DNA from: Peltaster fructicola
Taxonomy: Eukaryota; Ascomycota; Dothideomycetes
Length of the DNA stretch: 64,000 nucleotides
Reading direction: 5' to 3'
Assembly: GCA_001592805.2 (NCBI GenBank)
Contig: CP051140.1
Span: 3,349,501-3,413,500 of the forward strand
The notes beneath the pieces are model-generated. The model searched no databases, was not told where the DNA came from, and saw nothing but the letters and a program-made list of their open reading frames with translations. The position numbers and the translations under genes were made by a program. Positions 1 through 10,295 of this stretch are shown one piece after another. Each line of letters starts with the position of its first letter. The first letter of the stretch is position 1.

Positions 1-138
1 TGTATTCGTCTCCATGGTTGAGGCTTGCTTCTGCTTCTTGTGCGTTACCTGCTCGTTGTTACCTTCGTGCGCTCGCTTCTTGTTCTGCTTGAGAGAGACA
101 GAGCTCTGGTTTCTCTGTTGCGGTTCGTCCGAAGACAT
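1..138 (-). CDS. Partial hydrophilic protein, N-terminus only
   Basis: A reading frame starts at the ATG at 138 and runs off the left edge without a stop, giving 46 codons. The peptide starts MSSDEPQQRNQ and is rich in Lys, Gln and Asn with basic clusters (KQNKKR, HKKQKQ), as in a nuclear or nucleolar N-terminus. It lies head-to-head with the J-domain gene that starts at 374, so the 235 bases between them would be a shared promoter. No domain is visible. It could be a chance frame, but the ATG, the absence of stops and the divergent layout fit a real gene. No function is assigned. Confidence 0.4.
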   Translation of the reverse strand, partial: MSSDEPQQRNQSSVSLKQNKKRAHEGNNEQVTHKKQKQASTMETNT

Positions 139-373
139 GTCGGCTGGTGTACGTCAATGCCATTGAGTCGTGAATTCTCAAAAAATTGTCAGGCTTCGAT
201 ATGACACGACTTTTGGCCATATCAACCACCTGACAGCCTCAAAGGATCATGTTGGCTCACGTTGCAACACATTTGTTTGTTGGATCGCAAAGAGGTATTT
301 GAAGTGTCGATGTGCTCTTCTCACTGTGGTACTGCTCACAGTATCGTTTTTGCGTGCAGCATCGCATCTCGCC

Positions 374-1533
374 ATGTCTAGTCAGCTCCTATCACTCGTT
401 GGCTGGTATTTCTACCGGGGTAAGTATATTTGCTCGAGACGCTCGTTCGACGCGGCTGACGACGATGAGCTCATCACTGGGTATCTACAGACAGGTCTTT
501 ACACAGTCTTCATCCGTGCAGGCGATCCAAGACCGGCTCCAGGCTCAGCACGATTCGTGACGGACCGCAGGAGGATACAGATCGGAGTTATTCTGGTCTA
601 TTTACTCTACACAATCTATGAAGCCGACTATCGGATTCGCCAGTCAGGAGACTTCTATTCACAGCTTGGTGTGCCGTTATCTGCAAGCGACAAAGCGGTA
701 CAAAGCCGCTTCAGACGACTGTGAGCAAGAGCTCTTCGACAGTACGACACGGACTAATGTTCTCTTAGAACCATCCAGTATCATCCGGACAAGGTTGCAG
801 CATCCGAGCGGGAACAGGTCGAGGCCATCTTCGTGCAGCTCACGCTCGCCAAGGATACCTTGATCGACCGCACCAAACGATTTCGCGTATGATAGATTCC
901 GGTCCAGAGATTTTGCAGTGGCAATCATGCAAGATTCTAAAGGACTACATCATGACTGGAGTGCGCAACACGGCTGGCTACTACCTGGGCACAGGTATCG
1001 TCTTGCTCATTACGAGTATGCTGGGCTATATGCAAACTGGCAAGCTCTGGAGGTATTTGGTCCTTGCCCTGATGTTCGTGATAGAGCTCTTCATCATGAC
1101 TCGTCCGGCATTCCCAGCAGTCTTGACCACCTTTGTCAACCCACTTTTCGAGACCACGGGATTACGGGAGCCGCTACTTCCGTTCCAGCTACTGATACTG
1201 CTCCGCCAGGTCGCTGTTACCATCTTCATTGCAATATCGCAGCTTGAGCCACTGCTGCGCAATCCCGCTGCACCTGTGATCACAGATCAGATCACTGTCC
1301 AGCAAGTCGATCGTGTAAATGCGCTGGCGGCAGCTACAGAACAGGAGATGTCGCGGCTCTTCAGCTTCGAACTTGCTCAGTATGGTGCTGACCCACGATC
1401 TGAGCAGACGCTACGCTCGAGTCTGAAGGAATGGCTTGTGCAGAATACAGTCAGGAATGATGCTGAGGTCAGAAGTGCAATAGAGCAGGCACTTGAGAGA
1501 CGTAGGCTGCTGGCGCGTCCGTCTGGTTCATAG
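374..1533 (+). CDS. J-domain membrane protein (DnaJ-like), reading frame apparently disrupted
   Basis: Resembles a fungal family of membrane-anchored J-proteins, expected to stimulate Hsp70 at a membrane, probably the ER. The start is the ATG at 374 (MSSQLLSLVGWYF). Visible parts are a segment containing IRAGDPRPAPGS, a membrane helix (VILVYLLYTIYEAD), a J domain with Tyr-HPD-Lys (HPD at 782-790) and hydrophobic helices after about 950. A clean 48-nt intron at 721-768 restores RRL-TIQYHPDK. Three places do not read through. A good donor at 420 has no in-phase acceptor unless one G of the GGGG at 417-420 is extra. The conserved FAYDRFGP segment is present around 881-905 but needs two single C bases removed. 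Either the gene is decaying or the assembly carries indels. The family resemblance is from memory. The coding tail from 889 to 1533 is intact. Confidence 0.6.
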
Positions 1534-2062
1534 CTTGCCAGAAATGCATTGCCGAAACGATCTCACGAACAGAGTCTCTTCTGTGGGAGCTGTGGTGACA
1601 GATGTACACGCAAGATCAAATGCACATCGTCTGTACGATTGAGAACAGCATCCAATTATTGAGTTGATGTCGTCGTGGTGTGGCACGCGTAGATATGGTA
1701 CTGCTAGCAGAATATGCCATACCTCTGTGTTTGTTGTGTTGCCCAAGCAACAAGCCGCGCTCGGACAAATCACGCGTCTCACATCCCAGCAGCTACATCT
1801 CGACTTCACAGACTTTCGCGGTGCCGACAATGTACATCTAACCATCGAGTTGGACTCTGGACCTAGACGTTCGAGAGCATACTTAACAACATATGGCGAT
1901 CGGGACAGACAGGGTTTTGCCAGCAACAACATCACGCAGTCTCACCAACATTCACTGACCACTACAACACAAGTAATCTCGGGACACCACAGACTCTTGG
2001 ATAAGCGGCGCATACAAGACCAACAGTATACCAATTGCATCAAGACTCGACTCAAGCATTTC
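1534..2062. other. Intergenic, upstream of MPS1
   Basis: No supported gene. The MPS1 frame stays open back to about 1664, but with no upstream ATG before 2063, so this is most likely 5' leader and promoter. One ACGCGT hexamer lies at 1685-1690. Confidence 0.5.
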
Positions 2063-4738
2063 ATGGCGGCCGTACAGCATCAACCGCGACCGCATTACCC
2101 ACGACCATCTCCATTCTCCTCAAGTTACCGACGAGTAGGACTCAATACAGCAGCATCAGCAACTAAGCATGTCAATGTTAGCGACAGCGACTCAGACGAT
2201 GACCCTCCGCCGGCGATCAAATTCTCGAAGGTTACGGAAGCATTGCTGAATGATCGACCTGTCCCATCCTCACCTATCAGACAAGATAACCATGACCTGC
2301 AACGACACTTGCGAGCAACGAGCGCTCAGCCGACTCTCGATACCCCTAGTAGGGTGTCAGGACTAAGGATATTGCGAAAGAGCTCTCCATCAGCATTGGG
2401 TAGCGCAGAGCTAGGTAGAGGAAGCACACCGCCGCGAATTGTTCACCTTGGTGGTACACAACAGGGGTCTGCGAGACGGACGATCAGTATTGCAGGGCCA
2501 TACCCTCAGCTCCGGACCAAGGCGACTATGACACCACAAGCGGCTGCACATCTAGAGATCGTCACTCCCGCACAGCGCTCTCGAGACTTTGGCGCCAGAG
2601 CTCGATCTGGTAGTAATGCCTCGCAAGATGGCCAGCACAGGTTGGTCTCTTCGAGTCGCCCAGGCTCAAGCGACGGCCCGAAGGAGACTGCGAGAGTAGA
2701 GCAGCGTGATCTTGCAGCTTCATTGAGCAGAGGAGTTGGCCCAGCTGAAAGCCGATACGCACCATCAACAATCGGGAAGACTCGCAACTTCACCACAGAT
2801 CAACCTCCACCAGCCTCGCAACGAGTCAAGAGAGCGCCGATCCTGACGGGCACTTTTTTGAAGAGTGGGCCTATGCGTCGTGGCACTCGTAGACGCGAGA
2901 GCGAAGAGAATGTTTCTCCAACTGATGAGGATCCTCATGGCGCGCAGTCACAGCCAAGTTCGAGCTACACACCTCAAGCAAGCAGCTCACGAAGCAGGAG
3001 CAACAGTATCAACACACGTGCCACGTCTGTCGAGCCAATATCTGTACACGACTTCGCTCGAGAGAAACCTTCAGCACAGGCGTCTCGTCCAGATTCAAGG
3101 CAAGCTCAGGCATCGTTCTCGAGGTCACAGGCTGGTAGCGACTATCGTCCACCATCTCGACAAGCGAGCCATGAGCAGGTCCGCAGTCGACAATCAAGCG
3201 TTGAACGCCATCAGCCAGAGAGGTATCGTTTCACATCAAGCATTCATGCTCCAAGCTCTGTCGAGCCCAAACAACGATCGAGTGTCGAGATACAGCCAAA
3301 GGCGACGCTTGACCAGAAGCTGCCACACCGAGTTCCTAGCATAAACCGACCATACAGGTATGTGGCAAGCCGGGAAGCAATTGACGAGCAAGAGAATGCT
3401 CCACCACCAACATTCAGACGCAATAAAGATCAAGAGTTCAAGTATCTGGGAAGGACTGCTGGCTCTATCATGTCTGATGACGAGAAGCCCAAGCAGACAC
3501 CGTTGCAATCAGTGCCTCTGCAAGAACGGAAGGTGCTTGGGGCCATGAGCAACAACACTCCACACAGGCCAGCTCCACCTCCACCGCCCAAGATGTCAGT
3601 CCTCGAGACTGCAACAACAGCCGCAGGTGCAGCAGCTACCAAGTCCAGGAAGAAGCGCGTCCATGTCGTCATCAATGGTAAGATCTATACTCAGATGGGC
3701 AAGATTGGCAAGGGCGGCAGCAGCGATGTCTACTGCGTAATGGCAGAGAACTACAAGACCTTTGCCATGAAGAAAGTCAAGCTCGAGGACTGTGATGAGA
3801 ACGCTGTCCGCGGTTACAAAGGCGAGATCGATCTCCTCAATAAGCTGACCGAAGTCGAACGTGTTGTCAGGCTGTATGACTGGGAGCTCAACGATGACAA
3901 GCAAGAACTTATGGTGTTGATGGAAAAGGGCGATACTGACCTGAACCGTGTACTCACCATGAAGATCAACGGGCAAGAGAGCAAATTCGACGCCGCCTTC
4001 ACCAGATATCACTGGAAGGAGATGCTGGAGTGTGTACAGGCGGTTCACGAGCACGAGATCGTGCACTCCGACCTCAAGCCAGCAAACTTCCTCGTGGTCC
4101 AAGGACGACTCAAGCTTATCGACTTCGGCATTGCAAACGCCATTGATATTGACAACACCTGTAATGTCCACCGGGATTCGCATGTTGGCACGCCAAATTA
4201 CATGTCACCTGAGAGCATCACTGATACCAACGCTTCTGGTCCTGGCTTCTCGAGCAACAAAGACGCCGAAGGACGACCACTGAAAAAGGATATGCGCATT
4301 GGGAAATCTTCCGACGTCTGGAGCTTAGGCTGCATACTATATCAGATGACATATGGCCGGCCTCCATTCGCTCACATCGCAAACCAGATCTCACGCATCA
4401 TGGCTATCACGAACCCCAAGCATATCATAGACTTCCCGGATACTGGCATAGGCGGCTGCCGGGTGCCGTCGTCTCTCAAGGGTGTGCTGAAGCGGTGTCT
4501 ACAGCGCGAAGCAGATCTTCGACCAACGATACCACAGCTGCTCAGCGACAGCGACGACTTCCTCAATCCTGAAGCTGATGGCGCAGTAATGATTCGGCAG
4601 GAAGTTCTCGACCAAATTATCAACAAGGTCGTTGATCGATGCCGAGACACGAGACGGGGCATGCCAACAGCCAGCGAGGTGGCTCAGTATGCTCCGAGCT
4701 TCATGGTCAAGATAAAAGAGATGGCCGAAAAGGTTTAA
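2063..4738 (+). CDS. MPS1: Mps1/TTK-family dual-specificity spindle-checkpoint kinase
   Basis: A single-exon 891-residue kinase of the Mps1 (TTK, Mph1) family, which drives the spindle assembly checkpoint at kinetochores and, in yeast, spindle-pole duplication. Residues 1-530 are low-complexity, rich in Ser, Gln and Arg and probably disordered. The kinase domain starts near residue 541 with the Gly-rich loop GKIGKGGSSDVY and a catalytic Lys in FAMKK. It continues with catalytic loop HSDLKPANF (about 667), DFG (about 686) and an activation segment with HVGTPNYMSPES. HSDLKPANF together with this activation segment is characteristic of Mps1 rather than other kinases. The ATG at 2063 is chosen because it is the first ATG in a frame otherwise opening at a TTG. 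TMA22 lies tail-to-tail downstream, 194 bases away. The family is clear; the exact N-terminus is less so. Confidence 0.9.
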   Translation: MAAVQHQPRPHYPRPSPFSSSYRRVGLNTAASATKHVNVSDSDSDDDPPPAIKFSKVTEALLNDRPVPSSPIRQDNHDLQRHLRATSAQPTLDTPSRVSGLRILRKSSPSALGSAELGRGSTPPRIVHLGGTQQGSARRTISIAGPYPQLRTKATMTPQAAAHLEIVTPAQRSRDFGARARSGSNASQDGQHRLVSSSRPGSSDGPKETARVEQRDLAASLSRGVGPAESRYAPSTIGKTRNFTTDQPPPASQRVKRAPILTGTFLKSGPMRRGTRRRESEENVSPTDEDPHGAQSQPSSSYTPQASSSRSRSNSINTRATSVEPISVHDFAREKPSAQASRPDSRQAQASFSRSQAGSDYRPPSRQASHEQVRSRQSSVERHQPERYRFTSSIHAPSSVEPKQRSSVEIQPKATLDQKLPHRVPSINRPYRYVASREAIDEQENAPPPTFRRNKDQEFKYLGRTAGSIMSDDEKPKQTPLQSVPLQERKVLGAMSNNTPHRPAPPPPPKMSVLETATTAAGAAATKSRKKRVHVVINGKIYTQMGKIGKGGSSDVYCVMAENYKTFAMKKVKLEDCDENAVRGYKGEIDLLNKLTEVERVVRLYDWELNDDKQELMVLMEKGDTDLNRVLTMKINGQESKFDAAFTRYHWKEMLECVQAVHEHEIVHSDLKPANFLVVQGRLKLIDFGIANAIDIDNTCNVHRDSHVGTPNYMSPESITDTNASGPGFSSNKDAEGRPLKKDMRIGKSSDVWSLGCILYQMTYGRPPFAHIANQISRIMAITNPKHIIDFPDTGIGGCRVPSSLKGVLKRCLQREADLRPTIPQLLSDSDDFLNPEADGAVMIRQEVLDQIINKVVDRCRDTRRGMPTASEVAQYAPSFMVKIKEMAEKV

Positions 4739-4932
4739 TGATAATGAAGAACTTTCTGTGTTCTTGCTGCATTTCTAGCGCTGCATCTCATGAGGTGGCG
4801 TGCTCGTTCGCTCGTCCAGCCTGTGGTTCCAGATACCAACTTTGTATTCGAAGAGTCCTTCCTTGACCTCAACATGCCCATCTCATCGTAGTCATTCCTT
4901 GACTCCATAACACCTCGCTCACTTCTCCATGA

Positions 4933-5579
4933 TCAGGCAGCACTCTTCTTCTTCTTGTCCTCGATCTGCTCGATGTTGTCCTCAGGGATGTCCTTGTGGT
5001 GGTCAAGCAGCCAGTCGAACACATCGTCGCTGACATCTCCTTGGATTGTAATCTCCTCACCACCCGCCGCCGTCTTGGTGACACTGCTGCCAGTCGCAAA
5101 CTTCTTGCCGAACTCTTTCGCACATTTCTTCAGATCAATGCCAAATTGCTCCAGACCGCTGACCTCAGTGACAAACTTTCGCTTGTTGCGCTCGACTCGT
5201 TTGATGAAGATCTTGCTGGTGGCTCTCTTCTCGCTTTCGCGTGCTTCTGCTGCTTCGGCCTTTGCTGCTTTCTTCTGTGCGTCCTTCTCTGCTCGCTTTT
5301 GTGCATCCACCGATAGTTCACTGAGGTTCTGGGCGACACCGTCGGCCGAGTAAAGCGATGCATGGAGCTTTGGGTTGTTCTTTTCGAGCCACTCCTCGCA
5401 TCTCTTCGTCGTGCCGCCGTATTCACAGTACTAGTGAGGTAAGTGATCGTTCATGTCTGCGCACGAGACGTGACTCCAGGCTGCGTACCTACTTCTGGTG
5501 GGAGTGTGCATACGCCACAATAGACGACTGACTTTGGTGGACGTGCCTCCGCCTGTGGTGCGGTGTCTGCTTCTGCCAT
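4933..5579 (-). CDS. TMA22: Tma22/DENR translation machinery-associated protein
   Basis: The fungal DENR homologue. With MCT-1/Tma20 it binds the 40S subunit and acts in ribosome recycling and reinitiation. Two exons, 5493-5579 and 4933-5430, with a 62-nt intron (donor GTAGGT, acceptor CTCACTAG) encode 194 residues, normal for the family. The N-terminus carries the Cys pattern of DENR (YCGVCTLPPEYCEYGG, then RCEEW). The splice falls inside this motif, between PPE and YCEYGG, which confirms it. A Lys/Ala-rich linker follows, then a C-terminal SUI1 domain beginning IFIKRVERNKRKFVTEVSGLE. The start is the ATG at 5579. It is tail-to-tail with MPS1. The call is firm on motif order and length. Confidence 0.93.
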
Positions 5580-5882
5580 AGTATTGTGTGCTGTTACAAG
5601 TCTTGTCTCATGGTTGACATGCGGTCGGTCGTGCTGTGTGGGGCTTTGGTGGGATGTGCTGTGCTGCGCGAGTGGTCATGACCCAACGCCAACAGGACGA
5701 CTCTCACAAGCACCCTACAACATATATGCTGCGAACTGTCGGCCGCTGAAGTATCAGCCACGAGACTTAACCTACATCACAGGACAAGATCATGCAAGCA
5801 TCTAAATGAACAATCTTGGCTACTTTTGTTTCTTTAAGCGACTCTTCACACCGAGAAGATATGCTACCTCAAGACATCCTTC
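5580..5882. other. Intergenic, TMA22 promoter side
   Basis: About 300 bases between the TMA22 start and the stop of the next minus-strand gene. An AT-rich patch around 5720-5728 (ACATATATG) could serve TMA22 transcription. No gene is seen. Confidence 0.4.
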
Positions 5883-7904
5883 TCACGTCTCGCGTAGTGC
5901 TGGTAGCCACGATACTGCGCTACCGATCAAGCCAAATGGTTGATCAGTCAAATCCGGAGTCTCAATGAGGTTGTAATTGCCTTGAGTCGTGTATGGTAAA
6001 GGGTTCATCTGACTAGGTTGACTCGCATAAAAAGGGGAAATATGCTCCATCTCGATAGGCACGAGGCTTCTCACAGTCCTGTCCGAGGGCCTGCGATCAC
6101 CGGCCTGCGTCTCAGGCAAGGCACGATGTGCTTCCTGTTGAATGCGAAAGCGTAGTGATCGTGACAAGATATCCGCCACTCGCGAGCGTGGTAGGGCGTC
6201 CAATGCTTGTGGTATTTCAAGCTCAAGTACTGCCATGAGTATGTACTCCAGCTCATTGGCTCGGGCTTGTGATTGCATGAGCATTTGCTGTGCTTGTTGT
6301 CTCTCAAGTTGCGCTTGTTCCTGCTGCCGGGTCATATCCATCTCAAGCTGGGATACGAGAGGCTCCGGACTCATTCTTCTCGTATTGCTCTCCTGGCGCG
6401 GGTATCTTGGCCGCCGAGGCTGTAGCTGATTTGAATGCTGATATCCAGAACCTCTTTCATACTTTACCGGAGGCACATTGTTCGTATTCCAGACTTTAGC
6501 GTAGATGAAGCGCCAAAGGTGGTCCTTTGGCATGCCGCGCCATGAGCGCTTGCAGTTTGAGTCTGGGTCATGCGCCAGGCTGAGCCAAGGCGGGTTCTCG
6601 ATCGGACCACAGTGTGTGCCAACACAACGAGGTGTGCAGCCTTCGTTCGCGTGTCTGTTCTTGGCATCGGCTGGCCTCTCGCCATGCCCAATGTTAACAA
6701 TGTCGCAGCAGTGAAAACACAGGAAGATCTTGTGTCTGGCCAACAAATCTCTGAGTAGCTCGGATATCCTGCGGTTCGTGCCATAACAATCCTGAATTGG
6801 GCAACACATTTGCACCTCGTTCTCGTCATTGTCGTCCGCCGAGTCCACCTCATCGTCGATATTGACTCTCTTCGCTTGGCTGGCGTCCCGAGATCTTGAA
6901 GGGCCAGAACCAGACATCTTTGGGCGTGATCGTTTGCCAAGGCCTACCGCAGACAAGCCGTTGCCTAAGTGGTTGTTACTGCTCCCAGCATGACCGGCAG
7001 CATTTACGTATGCGGCGTGCTCTGCATCACCCTGTGTGAACCATTGTGCACTCCATGCGCTACTCGCATCCTGCTTAGAACGATGAGGTATAGTAAAGCT
7101 CCTACATGTGCCTGCTGCGTCGGAGGAGTCGCTCTGAGATGGCCCGGTCGACATGTCCATCAAAGTGCCCGAAACACTGCGAGAGATAGTGTGCTGGTCG
7201 GACCGATCTTCAGCGTGGGCTGTAGCTAGCGATCGGTCATATCTAGGACTGCTGCTGACGGCTCGAATTGGCTGCAGTAAAGGTGAGCTCGGATATGGAG
7301 GTTTGGGAGCTGGTGTGTTCGCCAGTGCAAAGCCTCCGTCAGACATACTGGACTGTACGAATTCATTCCATGGTGTCTCCGTGTCGATGAATTGTAGAGC
7401 AGGCGAGACTGCTGTCGGGTATGGAGGTTCTGCCGTTGGTGTCTGACCATCGTCTACTGGACGACTCTTCAGGGCACGTGCTTCATCGAGCAGTCCTGGA
7501 CTATGCTCAGGCCCATCGCTGTAAGCTTGTCTACTATTCCTGAGATAAGCCTTCTCATCAGCTGAGGTCGGCAACTTGTCTGAAGATATTCGTAGAAGAG
7601 GAGTCTTCTTTGCACGTTGATCCTTGAGTTCGGCTTTGACCATAGACAAAAGCGATTTTGCGTTCGGGGTGGTGGTGATTGCTGCCCAGTCAGCATCAGT
7701 GGCACTGATCTGGGCTTTCCGAGACTGCGTAGCCTTGTGCGTAACATCCTTCTCTTCCACAGGCGCCGACTTTGTTCGCTCGACTTGCGCAGAACCGTCG
7801 TCCCGATCGTCATTGAAGCCTTGATCGCTGAGCACCGGCTTGCCTAAGAACGCGGTTTTGTGACGCAGCGATCGAGAGGTGTTTGGTTGCGGTAGCTCTG
7901 ACAT
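5883..7904 (-). CDS. Uncharacterised Cys/His-rich (zinc-finger-like) protein
   Basis: An intronless 673-residue protein starting at the ATG at 7904 (MSELPQPNTSRSL). I do not recognise a named family. The first 350 residues are Ser/Pro/Asp-rich and probably disordered, with a basic stretch (GKRSRPKMSGSG) that could be a nuclear signal. Around residues 365-470 is a Cys/His-dense block: CCPIQDCYG, then FLCFHCCDIV, then HANEGCTPRCVGTHC and DSNCKRSW. The spacing suggests two degenerate zinc fingers, as in fungal multi-finger proteins, but it does not fit the plain C2H2 consensus. A Gln-rich coiled-coil stretch follows (about 500-550) and then a short helix-rich tail. A DNA- or RNA-binding role is only inference. 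Confidence 0.72.
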   Translation of the reverse strand: MSELPQPNTSRSLRHKTAFLGKPVLSDQGFNDDRDDGSAQVERTKSAPVEEKDVTHKATQSRKAQISATDADWAAITTTPNAKSLLSMVKAELKDQRAKKTPLLRISSDKLPTSADEKAYLRNSRQAYSDGPEHSPGLLDEARALKSRPVDDGQTPTAEPPYPTAVSPALQFIDTETPWNEFVQSSMSDGGFALANTPAPKPPYPSSPLLQPIRAVSSSPRYDRSLATAHAEDRSDQHTISRSVSGTLMDMSTGPSQSDSSDAAGTCRSFTIPHRSKQDASSAWSAQWFTQGDAEHAAYVNAAGHAGSSNNHLGNGLSAVGLGKRSRPKMSGSGPSRSRDASQAKRVNIDDEVDSADDNDENEVQMCCPIQDCYGTNRRISELLRDLLARHKIFLCFHCCDIVNIGHGERPADAKNRHANEGCTPRCVGTHCGPIENPPWLSLAHDPDSNCKRSWRGMPKDHLWRFIYAKVWNTNNVPPVKYERGSGYQHSNQLQPRRPRYPRQESNTRRMSPEPLVSQLEMDMTRQQEQAQLERQQAQQMLMQSQARANELEYILMAVLELEIPQALDALPRSRVADILSRSLRFRIQQEAHRALPETQAGDRRPSDRTVRSLVPIEMEHISPFYASQPSQMNPLPYTTQGNYNLIETPDLTDQPFGLIGSAVSWLPALRET

Positions 7905-8605
7905 CTTGCTGCACTAGTCATTGGACTCGTCCGGGCTCGAGGATCTAAAACAATTTTAGCAGCATTGCACGCCTTCGTCAGGAATCAAAACACAAGAGAG
8001 GAGTAAGGTTAGCAGAGGTCCATGGCTGAGCCAGCCATTTTGGCACAGCCTCGAGGCCGTCCGGTGTGGCAACAGAGTACGAGCAGATAGTAAGAACAAG
8101 GAAGTGAGCTTTGAGATGGATGAAACAAGCTCCGTCTCTGTGGAGCGATCGATAAGTGTCCTGTAAGTTCACAGCCTTGCAGTCCGTCAGCAAAAGCTTT
8201 CGATGTCACGCCTTGTGTAGATGGCGCTGCGCGCGTCTCAGCCTGTCGCAGCTGCAGCTGTAGCTACCCTGGTCTGGAAAAAAGGCATCAATAATGATTG
8301 CGCCGTCTTACTGTCAATGGCAAGATGCATCAATTCTGCACAGCGAACACTATGATCATGCAACGCCGGAAATGAGCAGAACTATGCTGCGACTGGGTTT
8401 CTTTAGCAGTGGTAGTGCCAATCTTTCCTGCAAGAAAACTCATATACACACCGAGGAACACCAATCAATTGTGACGCGCGTCTTGCAGGTAGCATCGCAG
8501 CAAGTGTAACCATCATTTGTACAGCCCTCTATCACAACGCCAGCCCGATGAAATGTCGATCTGATTACTCTTGGCCGAAGCGGTGTACACCCTCGAGCCT
8601 TTCCC
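7905..8605. other. Intergenic
   Basis: About 700 bases between two minus-strand genes. It should hold the promoter of the Cys/His-rich gene and the 3' region of the CFEM-like gene. Only short frames without ATG context or codon bias are present. Confidence 0.45.
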
Positions 8606-9324
8606 TTACAATGCCAGCATTGCTCCGAAAACGCCCAAGGCTGCGAGACCAACACAATCCATTCCCAATCTTGCGGCGGCTCCAGTGCTAGACTTGGTTG
8701 AAGCACTGGTGGTAGTGGAGGGAGTGTTGCTGCCAGATGCAGCGATTGTCGTAGTCGCAGCGATTGTGCTAGTGACCAAGGTGTTTGAGGCCGTGGCAGT
8801 GGAGCCCGCGCTGGTGGACGCAGTCATGCTAGAAGAATCGCTCGAGCTAGTCATGTCAGTACTTGAAGCAGCACTACTAGTTGCAGCCGAGCTCGTCGAC
8901 GCGCTGGCCGAGTTGCTTGCTGTCTGGGAGACCGACGATGATGATGAAGATGAGGAGGAGGACGACGAGAATGAAGATGTGTCTAATGAGGTGTCAGTGG
9001 TTGTTGTTGTTGTTCGAGAGATTACTCTGAGCTTACCAATTGTGACACCTGCACCGCTGCAAACGCTGGCGAAGGCGCTGATAGCTTGCTGTTGAGTGCT
9101 GCCGCATTTGCTGTTCAAGTAGGACTGCACACTGCTTGGGCTCTTGCAAATGGAGGAAATGTCGCTAGGATCAGACGCTGTACTGCTACTTGTGAGTGCC
9201 GCGCCTCGGAAGTCGACCGTGCAACGCACCTGATTGCTCCGATGAGGCACGCTGGTGGCGTCGCGACAACAGACTGCACAGCAATGCTGAGAAGGGCAAA
9301 GATGGTGGTGGTTCTTGCAAACAT
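8606..9324 (-). CDS. CFEM-like GPI-anchored cell-surface protein
   Basis: Three exons (9230-9324, 9037-9188, 8606-8982) separated by 41-nt and 54-nt introns encode 207 residues. The first splice restores PACLIGAI-SSSTASDPSDISSIC, a CFEM-type motif. The second joins GVTI to the Ser-rich tail, and its intron contains a (GTT)5 tract on the + strand. Parts in order: signal peptide (MFARTTTIFALLSIAVQSVVA), a small Cys domain with four cysteines, a long Ser/Thr/Ala stalk likely to be O-glycosylated, and a C-terminal hydrophobic tail (GLAALGVFGAMLAL) as in GPI signals. Canonical CFEM domains have eight cysteines, so this is a reduced variant. CFEM proteins work in haem capture, adhesion or wall structure. 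Which applies here cannot be told. Confidence 0.85.
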
Positions 9325-10295
9325 GTTGGTATAGCTGAAAGGGTGCAGATTTGCTTGTAGATGTGTGTTATTACGACGATTTTTGGTTGTAAGTCGTGAA
9401 GGAGTGTCTGGTTAAATGATTGTGGATTGCAGTATGAAGGAGAGACTGCAAGCAAGAATACGAACAAGAATGAATGAGATGTGTGGTTGGTACTATTATG
9501 AAGTTGCAACGAAGGATGGGCACCGCCGAGTAAAGGGATGTTTCGACGCCTCGATTGATCCTAGCGCACGCGTTCATCACGTGATAGCGTGTCAGCTGCA
9601 TATCGATCGTCCAGTACATGTATATGACCTCACTGCGATGCTCGCACCCGGCGGACAGAGGTACCGTGGCATGCTGAGGAGCTATCGTGCTTCGGAAAGC
9701 CATCGTCGCCCTTCGCTGGTCGTGCTCGTACGTATGGTCACTTCCAATGCCAACATCACGCAGTCACGCCGTTCATGTAACTCCCAGGCCGCTCAGTAGC
9801 TACTGGGATATGACCCTCTCCGTAATGACCATAGCTGCTTTCTAGGATTCTGCATACCGCGTCGTCAAACTCGCTACTCACCTATCCATCATTGCTCATT
9901 GCATGCTCTAACACGGCGGCTACCGCAACCTTGACTAGCCGCGTCCCTGCTCGAAAGGCGTTACGCTAGCCACAATTCCACATTTAGACCGTTGATGCGC
10001 AACCACAAAGACCAGCACTCACCTTGTCATATAGCAATGCCTTGCATAGCAAGAAAAGCTTCCAAGCAAACATCTACTTCGACCTATCGACGAAAGGACC
10101 ATGCATGATCTGGCTCGAAGCACGAAACGCAGCCGACAAGCAGCATCGTTTACCACAACCAGAAGGCTATAGCCTGGCTGATCGAGAATGAGCAAGCATT
10201 CGCACAGCATCGATGATACTGCAGCACAATCCTTGCAACGCACAGTCATATCAGTTAACATATGACTGCCAAGGCCATCATAGGGCCACAATATA
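9325..10295. other. Divergent intergenic region, CFEM-like gene / SepH
   Basis: Nearly 1 kb shared by two divergent genes. It contains a CACGTG E-box at 9578-9583 within TCACGTGA and an ACGCGT hexamer at 9568-9573; either could be chance. An ATG-started frame at 9416-9799 has no recognisable features and is not called. Confidence 0.45.

Noticed and set aside
5577-7904. Secondary-metabolite cluster signals (SDR, EthD protein, MFS pumps in one window)
   Set aside because: The genes are scattered over 35 kb among housekeeping genes and no synthase, cyclase or P450 is present.
9416-9799. ATG-started 127-codon frame between the CFEM-like gene and sepH
   Set aside because: Composition resembles random sequence and there are no domains; it sits in the shared promoter.
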